Shown here: piece by piece, positions 21,869 through 28,395 of the stretch
How positions within the stretch are numbered: position 1 is the stretch's first letter
How the letters are laid out: the number at the start of each line of letters is the position of its first letter
Origin: an uncultured Lachnospiraceae bacterium
Lineage (GTDB): Bacteria; Bacillota; Clostridia; Lachnospirales; Lachnospiraceae
Length of the DNA stretch: 28,395 nucleotides
NCBI GenBank assembly: GCA_910579865.1
Contig: CAJTXA010000032.1
Location: 1-28,395 of the forward strand
Direction: 5' to 3'
Program-made: the position numbers and the translations under genes
The notes under the pieces: model-generated
The model's input: only the letters and a program-made list of their open reading frames with translations
What the model was told of the DNA's origin: nothing
Database searches by the model: none

Positions 21869-23110
21869 ATGAATAGACGTGTTGTGATAACAGGAATGGG
21901 GGCTATTACACCGATTGGAAATAGTGTTGCAGAATTTTGGGATGGAATTTTAACAAATAAAGTAGGGATTGATCGTATTACTAGATTTTCTACAGAGGAA
22001 TATAAAGCAAAATTGGCAGGAGAAGTAAAGGGATTTCAAGCAAAGAATTATATGGATAACAGGACTGCACGAAGGATGGAATTGTTTAGTCAGTATGCAG
22101 TAGTAGCTGCAAAAGAGGCAATAGAACAAGCAGGACTTTGTATAGAAGATGAAGACCCTTATCGAGTTGGAACAGCAATTGGCTCTGGTATTGGAAGTTT
22201 AGAGGCAATGGAACGAGAGCATCAGAGACTTTTGGAGAAAGGACCTGGAAGAGTAAATCCACTTTTGGTACCTTTGATGATTACCAATATGGCAGCTGGA
22301 AATGTTTCAATTCAATTTGGTTTAAAAGGGAAAAGTATCAATGTAGTAACTGCTTGTGCTACAGGAACTCATTCAATTGGAGAAGCTTATCGCTCCATTC
22401 AATGCAATGATGCAGAAGTGATGATTGCTGGAGGGACAGAAAGTGCAATTACACCACTTGGAATTGCTGGATTTTCCGCTTTAACTGCACTTTCTTTTTC
22501 AGAAGATCCGCTTCGTGCTTCGATTCCTTTTGATAAGGAACGAAATGGATTTGTTATGGGAGAAGGAGCTGGAATTGTGGTATTAGAGGAATTGGAACAT
22601 GCCATAAAACGTAAAGCGCCTATTTTGGCAGAGTTGGTTGGATATGGGGCAACTTCAGATGCATTTCATATTACTTCACCGGCAGAAGATGGAGCTGGAG
22701 CAGCAAAGGCTATGGAATATGCAATTCGAGAGGCTAATATTGTACCAGAGCAAGTGGATTATATTAATGCACATGGAACAAGTACCCATCATAATGATTT
22801 ATTTGAAACATTGGCAATTAAAAAGGCATTTGGAGAACATGCAGCGAAGGTACGGATTAGTTCAACAAAGTCTATGATAGGACATTTACTTGGAGCAGCC
22901 GGAGCAGTAGAACTGATTACTTGTGTAAAAAGTTTAGAGGAAGGATATCTTCATCCTATAGTTGGATATCAAATAAAAGATCCAGAGTGTGATTTAGATT
23001 ATATCACTTCAAAGGGGGTTCGGGGTGATTTTCAGTATGCACTAAGTAATTCACTTGGATTTGGAGGACATAATGCCAGTCTTTTAATAAAACGGTATGA
23101 TGATTTATAG
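21869..23110 (+). CDS. fabF: 3-oxoacyl-ACP synthase II
   Basis: Condensing enzyme that elongates acyl-ACP with malonyl-ACP. 413 aa. The start MNRRVVITGMGAITPIG is typical; catalytic C163 in VVTACATGTHSIG, His in NAHGTSTHHND (about 303) and in STKSMIGHLLGAAGAVE (about 340), and the end SNSLGFGGHNASLLIKRY. The frame is open upstream to 21812, overlapping fabG, but the ATG at 21869 follows AAAGGAA and gives the normal N-terminus. It is the only condensing enzyme in this cluster: no fabH is present, so chain initiation depends on a gene elsewhere or on another route. Confidence 0.95.
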   Translation: MNRRVVITGMGAITPIGNSVAEFWDGILTNKVGIDRITRFSTEEYKAKLAGEVKGFQAKNYMDNRTARRMELFSQYAVVAAKEAIEQAGLCIEDEDPYRVGTAIGSGIGSLEAMEREHQRLLEKGPGRVNPLLVPLMITNMAAGNVSIQFGLKGKSINVVTACATGTHSIGEAYRSIQCNDAEVMIAGGTESAITPLGIAGFSALTALSFSEDPLRASIPFDKERNGFVMGEGAGIVVLEELEHAIKRKAPILAELVGYGATSDAFHITSPAEDGAGAAKAMEYAIREANIVPEQVDYINAHGTSTHHNDLFETLAIKKAFGEHAAKVRISSTKSMIGHLLGAAGAVELITCVKSLEEGYLHPIVGYQIKDPECDLDYITSKGVRGDFQYALSNSLGFGGHNASLLIKRYDDL

Positions 23111-23171
23111 GAATAAATAGAACAAGTTGTTTATAGATTAAGGAATAAGGTAAGAATAGAGGAAAATAAAA

Positions 23172-23609
23172 ATGGAGTTAGAGAAGGTAATTACATTGAT
23201 TCAGGCGGTTTCGGATTCTGCTTTAACAGGTTTGATTTTAGATGAAGGAAATCTTCATTTGGAGTTACAAAAGGTTTCTACAGTAGAACAGCATAGAAAG
23301 GAACCTTCCAATCAAAAAGAAACAGAAATTTCTGAGGATTTAAACAAGATAATAGTGGATACGGTAAAAGAAAATAAAGTTTCAGTTTGTTCTCCTTTGG
23401 TTGGAACATTTTATAGTGCGCCTTCTGAGGGAGAGGCACCTTTTGTTCAAGTTGGAGATCGAGTAACAAAAGGACAGGTGCTTGGAATTATTGAAGCAAT
23501 GAAATTGATGAATGAGATTGAATGTGAACAAGATGGTGTAATTTCAGAGATTCTTGTGAAAAATGGAGAAATTGTAGAATATGGACAGAAATTGTTTTTA
23601 CTACAATAA
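23172..23609 (+). CDS. accB: Biotin carboxyl carrier protein of acetyl-CoA carboxylase
   Basis: Carries CO2 on biotin between AccC and AccDA. 145 aa. An N-terminal helix (MELEKVITLIQAVSDS) and a polar linker (about 36-70) lead to the biotinyl domain from SPLVGTFYSAPSEGEAPF, with biotinylated K111 in IIEAMKLMNEIE. It lies between fabF and fabZ, the usual order in Firmicutes. GAGG lies ahead of the ATG. Confidence 0.95.
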   Translation: MELEKVITLIQAVSDSALTGLILDEGNLHLELQKVSTVEQHRKEPSNQKETEISEDLNKIIVDTVKENKVSVCSPLVGTFYSAPSEGEAPFVQVGDRVTKGQVLGIIEAMKLMNEIECEQDGVISEILVKNGEIVEYGQKLFLLQ

Positions 23610-23675
23610 ATATAAAAGATACTGCTATGTAGTGATAAAAAGCAATTAGGCAATTTAATTAGAGAGGAAAAAGGA

Positions 23676-24098
23676 ATGTTAGGAATTAAAGAGATAGAGG
23701 AAATTATTCCACACAGACACCCATTTTTATTAGTAGATAGAGTGGAGAGTTTGGAACCTGGAAAGCAAGCAGTTGGTTTTAAAGCCGTTTCTTTTGATGA
23801 ACCTTATTTTCGTGGACATTTTCCGAAAGAACCAGTTATGCCTGGAGTTTTAATTGTAGAAGCACTTGCTCAAGTGGGAGCAGTTGCTATTTTAAGTTTG
23901 GAGGAGATGAAAGGAAAAACAGCCTATTTTGGAGGAATTGATAGTTGTCGGTTTAAGCAAAAGGTAGTACCTGGAGATCTGTTGCGCTTGGAGGTAGAAA
24001 TCATTCGGCGAAAGGGTCCAGTTGGTGTTGGAAAAGCAATCGCTACAGTAAATGGGAAGGTAGCAGTTTCAGCAGAACTTACTTTTGCAGTTGGATAA
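23676..24098 (+). CDS. fabZ: 3-hydroxyacyl-ACP dehydratase
   Basis: Dehydrates 3-hydroxyacyl-ACP to trans-2-enoyl-ACP. Hot-dog fold, 140 aa. IIPHRHPFLLVDRV at 10-23, catalytic H48 in RGHFPKEPVMPG and E62 in IVEALAQVGAVA, then AYFGGIDSCRFKQKVVPGD. All standard. Fifteen bases separate it from accC. No fabM/fabN isomerase-like extension, so this gene alone does not explain unsaturated fatty acid formation. Confidence 0.95.
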   Translation: MLGIKEIEEIIPHRHPFLLVDRVESLEPGKQAVGFKAVSFDEPYFRGHFPKEPVMPGVLIVEALAQVGAVAILSLEEMKGKTAYFGGIDSCRFKQKVVPGDLLRLEVEIIRRKGPVGVGKAIATVNGKVAVSAELTFAVG

Positions 24099-24113
24099 GG
24101 AGAGAAAAAGAAG

Positions 24114-25439
24114 ATGTTTCAAAAAATACTGGTAGCAAATAGAGGGGAAATTGCGGTGCGTATTATTCGTGCTTGTCGGGAAATGGGAATTCGGACAGTT
24201 GCCGTGTATTCGGAAGCAGATAGGGAAGCACTTCATACACAACTTGCAGATGAAAGTATTTGTATTGGACCGGCAAGAGGAGCAGAAAGTTATCTTAATA
24301 TGGAGCAAATTATCAGTGCTACAATTGCCAGCAAAGCAGAAGCCATTCATCCAGGTTTTGGATTTCTTTCAGAAAATGCAAAGTTTGCTGGGATGTGTCA
24401 ACAGTGCAATATTGTATTTATTGGTCCTTCAGCAGATGTAATTCATAAAATGGGAAATAAGGCAGAGGCAAGAAAAACAATGATAGAGGCCTCTGTTCCT
24501 GTAATTCCAGGGACAGAGGAAGCAGTAATAGAGGTAGAGCAGGCACAGAAATTAGCAGAAGAAATGGGATATCCAATTATGATTAAAGCTGCCTTTGGTG
24601 GTGGAGGAAAAGGGATGCGGGTTTCTCGAAGCAAAGAAGATTTTGTGGCAAATTTTCAGATGGCACAGAGAGAAGCGGAAAAAGGATTTGGGGATAAAAC
24701 GATGTATATGGAACGCTATATCGAACGTCCTCGCCATATTGAAGTGCAGATTTTAGCGGATAAATATGGAAATGTAGTTCATCTAGGAGAACGGGACTGT
24801 TCCCTTCAGATGCATCACCAGAAAGTATTAGAAGAAGCACCAGCCGTAATATTGCCAGAAAAGGTTAGAAAACAGATGGGAGAGATGGCAGTTTTGGCGG
24901 CAAAAGCAGTTGGATATGAAAATGCTGGAACCATTGAATTTTTGTATGAAGGAAATGAAAAATTTTATTTTATGGAGATGAATACACGAATTCAAGTAGA
25001 ACATCCTATTACAGAAATGGTAACAAGGGTGGATTTGGTGAAAGAACAGATTCGAATTGCAGCAGGAGAGGCATTGTCGCTGACACAGGATAAGATATCT
25101 AGTGAAGGACATGCAATAGAGTGCCGAATTAATGCAAAAATGCCTGGAAAAATTACAAATTTGCATTTGCCTGGCGGAAATGGGATTCGAATCGATACTG
25201 CAATTTATTCCGGCGATATTGTAACTCCATATTATGATTCGATGCTGGTAAAATTGATTGCCTATGATAGAAATCGAGAACTGGCAATTCGAAAAATGAC
25301 AAGTGCTTTAGGTGAATTAGTAATTGAAGGAGTTCCTACAAATTTAGATTTTCAGTATCAGCTTGTACAAAAACCAGAGTTTATAAAGGGTGAGATGGAT
25401 ACGGAAACGCTAGAACAGATGGGAGTAGCATCATGTTAA
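24114..25439 (+). CDS. accC: Biotin carboxylase subunit of acetyl-CoA carboxylase
   Basis: ATP-grasp enzyme that carboxylates the biotin of AccB. 441 aa. N-terminal MFQKILVANRGEIAVRIIRA, then AIHPGFGFLSEN, the Gly-rich ATP loop KAAFGGGGKGMRV (about 158-170), HLGERDCSLQ, the metal-binding EFLYE and FMEMNTRIQVEHPITE, and C-terminal YDSMLVKLIA. All expected motifs are intact. Its final codons overlap the ATG of accDA (25433), so the two are translationally coupled. Confidence 0.95.
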   Translation: MFQKILVANRGEIAVRIIRACREMGIRTVAVYSEADREALHTQLADESICIGPARGAESYLNMEQIISATIASKAEAIHPGFGFLSENAKFAGMCQQCNIVFIGPSADVIHKMGNKAEARKTMIEASVPVIPGTEEAVIEVEQAQKLAEEMGYPIMIKAAFGGGGKGMRVSRSKEDFVANFQMAQREAEKGFGDKTMYMERYIERPRHIEVQILADKYGNVVHLGERDCSLQMHHQKVLEEAPAVILPEKVRKQMGEMAVLAAKAVGYENAGTIEFLYEGNEKFYFMEMNTRIQVEHPITEMVTRVDLVKEQIRIAAGEALSLTQDKISSEGHAIECRINAKMPGKITNLHLPGGNGIRIDTAIYSGDIVTPYYDSMLVKLIAYDRNRELAIRKMTSALGELVIEGVPTNLDFQYQLVQKPEFIKGEMDTETLEQMGVASC

Positions 25440-27160
25440 GAGACAGGTTTAAAAAAACAACCTATATCGCAATTGGTGGAAAAAAAGAAAAAGAAAGTAC
25501 ACCAATTATACCAGAAGGCCTTTGGATAAAGTGTGAAAGTTGTAGTCAGACTCTTTATCGGGAAGATTGGATAGAAAACCAAAAAGTTTGTCCAAAGTGT
25601 GGATTGCATGGACGTATGACAGCAAGAGAACGACTTGCTTTATTGGCTGATGAAAGTTCTTTTCGGGAATGGGATGAAGGGCTGGAAGGAAAAAATCGGC
25701 TGCAATTTCCAGGTTATGAAAAAAAGCTGGTTAAGGCGAAAGAAGAGACAGGTTTAACTGAAGCTGTGATAACAGGGGAGATTACCATTTATGGGCAAAG
25801 AGCAGCAATTGCTGTTTGTGATCCAGGATTTATGATGGCAAGTATGGGAGAAGCAGTTGGAGAGAAAATTACAAGAGCAGTGGAAAAGGCAATTACATTT
25901 CAACTCCCAATAATTTTATATACAGCAAGTGGAGGCGCCCGTATGCAAGAAGGAATGATTTCTTTAATGCAGATGGCAAAGACAGCTTCCGCATTAAAGA
26001 GACATAGTGAAGCTGGGTTACTTACGATAGTAGTATTGACCGATCCAACGACAGGCGGAGTAACAGCTAGTTTTGCAATGTTAGGAGATGTGATTCTTGC
26101 AGAACCCAGAGCATTAGTTGGATTTGCAGGACCAAGAGTGATTGCACAGACAATAGGTCAAAAGTTGCCAGAAGGGTTTCAAAGAGCAGAATTTTTATTG
26201 GAACATGGATTTGTAGATGCAATTGTACCAAGAGAAGAGCAAAAGGAACTGTTAGGACGTATTTTACGTTATCATGTAAAACCAAGTCGAACGGTTCATA
26301 TGGGAAGGGATACTATTTTTTTAAAGGAAAGAGATCGACAGATTCAAATAGATTCAAAAAAGTCAGATAACAAAGAAAAGATTAGTGCTTGGGAGCGAGT
26401 ACAGATTTCACGGGGAGTAGAGCGATTGACAGCAATGGATTATATCAATCGGATCTTTCGAGGATTTGTGGAATTGCATGGAGATCGGCTTTTTGGGGAT
26501 GATGCAGCAGTAGTAGGGGGAATTGCAACAATTGGCAGAATTCCTGTTACAGTAATTGGACAACAGAAAGGAAAGAATACAAAGGAGAATATACGAAGAA
26601 ATTTTGGTATGCCAAAACCAGAGGGATATCGCAAAGCATTGCGTTTAATGAAACAGGCAGAGAAATTTAAAAGACCCATTATTTGCTTTGTAGATACACC
26701 AGGAGCTTTTTGTGGAATTGAGGCAGAGGAACGTGGACAAGGAGAAGCGATTGCTAGAAATTTATATGAAATGGCAGCTTTGAAAGTACCAGTATTGTCT
26801 ATTTTTATTGGGGAGGGCGGCAGTGGAGGAGCACTAGCACTTGCCGTAGCAAATGAAGTTTGGATGATGGAAAATGCCACCTATTCTATTTTATCACCAG
26901 AAGGGTTTGCTTCTATTCTATGGAAAGATAGCAAAAGGGCAAAAGAAGCGGCAGAAGTGATGAAGATAACTGCACAGGATTTAAAAGAGCTTGGTATGAT
27001 TGATCGAATAATTCCTGAGTATTGTCAAAAGAAAGAAGAAGAAGCAGAAGCGTATAGTCAATACCTAAAACAAGCAATCAAGGAATTTATTCAGGTATAT
27101 GCAAAGAAAAGTGGAGAAGAATTAGAAGCACAGCGGTATAAGCGTTTTCGCAGTTATTAG
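25433..27160 (+). CDS. accDA: Fused acetyl-CoA carboxylase carboxyltransferase beta-alpha (AccD-AccA)
   Basis: Transfers the carboxyl group from biotin to acetyl-CoA. 575 aa, a single chain carrying both transferase subunits. Residues about 1-285 are AccD: zinc ribbon C-ES-C (about 35-38) and C-PK-C (about 54-57), MTARERLALLAD, YTASGGARMQEGM and the FAGPRVIAQT turn. A linker of about 25 residues follows (KKSDNKEKIS), then AccA from about 313: FVELHGDRLFGDD, IGQQKGKNT, GMPKPEGYRKA, DTPGAFCGIEAEERGQ and IGEGGSGGALAL, ending in a basic tail. The reading frame is uninterrupted across the junction. Separate accD and accA are the usual state; this fusion is known from some Clostridia and fixes a 1:1 ratio. 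Confidence 0.95.
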   Translation: MLRDRFKKTTYIAIGGKKEKESTPIIPEGLWIKCESCSQTLYREDWIENQKVCPKCGLHGRMTARERLALLADESSFREWDEGLEGKNRLQFPGYEKKLVKAKEETGLTEAVITGEITIYGQRAAIAVCDPGFMMASMGEAVGEKITRAVEKAITFQLPIILYTASGGARMQEGMISLMQMAKTASALKRHSEAGLLTIVVLTDPTTGGVTASFAMLGDVILAEPRALVGFAGPRVIAQTIGQKLPEGFQRAEFLLEHGFVDAIVPREEQKELLGRILRYHVKPSRTVHMGRDTIFLKERDRQIQIDSKKSDNKEKISAWERVQISRGVERLTAMDYINRIFRGFVELHGDRLFGDDAAVVGGIATIGRIPVTVIGQQKGKNTKENIRRNFGMPKPEGYRKALRLMKQAEKFKRPIICFVDTPGAFCGIEAEERGQGEAIARNLYEMAALKVPVLSIFIGEGGSGGALALAVANEVWMMENATYSILSPEGFASILWKDSKRAKEAAEVMKITAQDLKELGMIDRIIPEYCQKKEEEAEAYSQYLKQAIKEFIQVYAKKSGEELEAQRYKRFRSY

Positions 27161-27216
27161 AAAGGGGACGTATCATTCCGCTGTTTGTAATGTCTATTGG
27201 TTGAGAAAGGAAAAGG

Positions 27217-28278
27217 ATGAAAGAATTGGTGATTGGAGAATGGTCTGTTCCAGTTCCAGTGATACAGGGTGGAATGGGAGTAGGAGTAAGTTTAGATAGA
27301 TTAGCTGGTGCTGTAGCAAAAGAAGGTGGAATTGGAGTAATTTCTACAGCACAGATTGGATTTTTGGAAGATGGGTATGAGAACAATCCATTAAAGACAA
27401 ATCTTGCAGCAATTAGAAAAGTAATAGAACGAGCACGAAAAATAGCAAAAGGGGGAATGATAGGAGCCAATATTATGGTGGCAACAAAAGGGTATGGGGA
27501 GTATGTAAAGGCAGCAGTAGAAGCAAAAGTAGATTTGATTATTTCCGGTGCAGGACTGCCTGTTGATTTGCCACAGTATGTAAAGAATGTCAAAACAAAG
27601 ATTGCTCCAATTGTATCCTCTGAAAAGGCAGCAAAAGTAATTTTAAAATTATGGGATAGAAAATATCAAAGAGTACCCGATCTGGTAGTGATAGAGGGAC
27701 CAGAAGCTGGTGGGCATCTTGGATTCTCAAAAGAGGAACTCTGTACAATTACACAAAAAAGCTATGCAGCTGAAGTCAAAAGGATTCTTTCTATACTAGA
27801 GGAATATAGAGAAAAGTATCAAAGAGAAATCCCAGTTGTTGTAGCAGGAGGAGTTTATGATTGGAAAGATATGGAACGGGTTATGGCTTTGGGAGTAGAT
27901 GGGGTACAAATAGCCACTCGCTTTGTAACAACAGAAGAATGTGATGCTACAGATGCTTATAAACAAATGTATCTTCAGTGTAAAGAGGAAGATATTATAC
28001 TTGTAGAAAGTCCAGTTGGATTGCCTGGACGTGCAATTCGAAATTCCTTTTTGGAAGAAGTAAAAAAATTTCCAGAGAAGTTTAGAACAAAAAAATGCCG
28101 TCAATGTATTACTGGATGTAATCCAGCACAAACACCTTATTGTATCAGTCAGGCTTTGATTGCGGCAGTGAATGGAAATAAAAAAGAGGGACTTTTCTTT
28201 TGCGGAAAAAATGCCTATCGAGCAGAGCGAATAGAAACTGTTAGTGATGTAATGCGAGAGTTTAGAGGAAAGCATTAA
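27217..28278 (+). CDS. FabK/nitronate monooxygenase-like flavoprotein with a C-terminal Cys cluster
   Basis: FMN-dependent TIM-barrel protein, 353 aa, of the COG2070 group that includes the enoyl-ACP reductase FabK and nitronate monooxygenases. PVIQGGMGVGVSLDRLAGAV opens the barrel; ISGAGLPVDLP, VIEGPEAGGHLG (catalytic His/flavin loop), VVVAGGVYDW and GVDGVQIATRFV are the flavin-binding strands. The C-terminal part differs from FabK: CRQCITGCNPAQTPYC plus a later FFCGKNAYR gives five Cys that could bind an iron-sulfur cluster. It is the last gene of the fatty acid operon, 56 bp after accDA, in a cluster lacking fabK and fabI. It may be the enoyl-ACP reductase or an accessory flavoenzyme. AAAGGA lies 6 bases before the ATG. 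Confidence 0.8.
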   Translation: MKELVIGEWSVPVPVIQGGMGVGVSLDRLAGAVAKEGGIGVISTAQIGFLEDGYENNPLKTNLAAIRKVIERARKIAKGGMIGANIMVATKGYGEYVKAAVEAKVDLIISGAGLPVDLPQYVKNVKTKIAPIVSSEKAAKVILKLWDRKYQRVPDLVVIEGPEAGGHLGFSKEELCTITQKSYAAEVKRILSILEEYREKYQREIPVVVAGGVYDWKDMERVMALGVDGVQIATRFVTTEECDATDAYKQMYLQCKEEDIILVESPVGLPGRAIRNSFLEEVKKFPEKFRTKKCRQCITGCNPAQTPYCISQALIAAVNGNKKEGLFFCGKNAYRAERIETVSDVMREFRGKH

Positions 28279-28300
28279 TAGAAATAATATTTTATAGAAG

Positions 28301-28314
28301 AAAAAAGGGCTATC
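28301..28314 (+). terminator. Possible left half of an interrupted operon terminator
   Basis: AAAAAAGGGCTATC lies 22 bp after the last operon gene and looks like the ascending arm of a rho-independent terminator, but no complementary GATAGCCCTTTTTT follows. The sequence is broken six bases later by an IS-like end, so the partner arm may lie beyond the insertion. Confidence 0.35.
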
Positions 28315-28319
28315 ATACA

Positions 28320-28395
28320 TGAACTGCTCCCCGTCAAGTAGACAAGTAAAAAAATATAAATTTTTCCTGCCAGTAGATTATCTGCTGGCAGTTTT
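28320..28395. mobile_element. End of an IS3-family insertion sequence (partial)
   Basis: From 28320 the 25 bases to 28344 begin TGAACTGCTCCCC and end TCAAGTAGACA. This agrees with the terminal repeat form of IS3-family elements of the IS150 kind (TG-ACTG-CCC...AAGT-GACA). The element would extend to the right beyond the window; no transposase is visible in the 75 bases available. Confidence 0.5.
28367..28395 (+). terminator. Hairpin at the window edge, probable terminator
   Basis: CTGCCAG (28367-28373) pairs with CTGGCAG (28385-28391), with AGA/TCT extending the stem, and at least TTTT follows up to the last base. It would stop transcription entering the IS from the fatty acid operon. Confidence 0.75.

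Noticed and set aside
25433..27160. accD-accA fusion as a sequencing artefact
   Set aside because: The frame is continuous through a plausible linker with no stop or start at the junction, and such fusions are known in Clostridia.
27087..27593. 168-aa minus-strand ORF opposite the FabK-like gene
   Set aside because: Antisense shadow of a well-supported coding region, with no domain or ribosome site.

Overview
The window looks like chromosome of an AT-rich, low-GC Gram-positive anaerobe of the class Clostridia, most plausibly a Lachnospiraceae-type gut bacterium. The basis is strong AGGAGG-type ribosome sites, TTGACA/TATAAT promoters with 17-bp spacing, a T-box riboswitch, DapL lysine synthesis, glutamine synthetase paired with an ANTAR protein, and an accD-accA gene fusion. 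No 16S rRNA or tRNA gene is present to fix the taxon, so this is inference.

Left part (1-4.8 kb) is accessory and very AT-rich. It holds a tyrosine recombinase with an unusual Lys/Glu-rich N-terminal extension of about 200 residues, two divergent small HTH regulators with an 18-bp inverted repeat built into the promoter of one of them, about 600 bp of C-poor low-complexity DNA with a MITE-like inverted repeat, and a family-2 glycosyltransferase of the GtrB/CsbB kind on the minus strand.

4.8-7.8 kb is a three-gene unit: a protein resembling a heparinase II/III beta-sandwich domain without the catalytic part, a FIST-domain sensor, and a soluble chemoreceptor-type signalling protein. 7.8-12.8 kb is a metal-handling region: a His-rich CobW/ZNG1-type metallochaperone GTPase, a second P-loop protein fused to a YcgQ/DUF1980-like domain, and then a CadC-like ArsR repressor with its operator, a free-standing HMA protein and a CadA/ZntA-type P1B ATPase.

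12.8-19.7 kb is core nitrogen and amino-acid metabolism: glnA with a promoter-hairpin unit in its leader, a pseudo-receiver ANTAR antiterminator, dapL, an autoregulated-looking small HTH gene with a truncated downstream ORF, dihydrofolate reductase, a PflX-type radical SAM protein, and a tryptophan T-box controlling TrpB2.

19.8-28.3 kb is the type II fatty acid operon: acpP-fabD-fabG-fabF-accB-fabZ-accC-accDA and a FabK/nitronate-monooxygenase-like flavoprotein with a Cys cluster. It is driven by one strong promoter overlapping two FabT-like palindromes. fabH and a canonical fabK are absent from the cluster. The right edge appears to run into the end of an IS3-family element inserted where the operon terminator should be.

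I do not see a clearly new multi-gene defence or synthesis system. The most original leads are the heparinase-like/FIST/soluble-receptor unit, the integrase extension with its neighbouring inverted repeats, the dual operators at the two small regulators, and the reductase question in the fatty acid operon.
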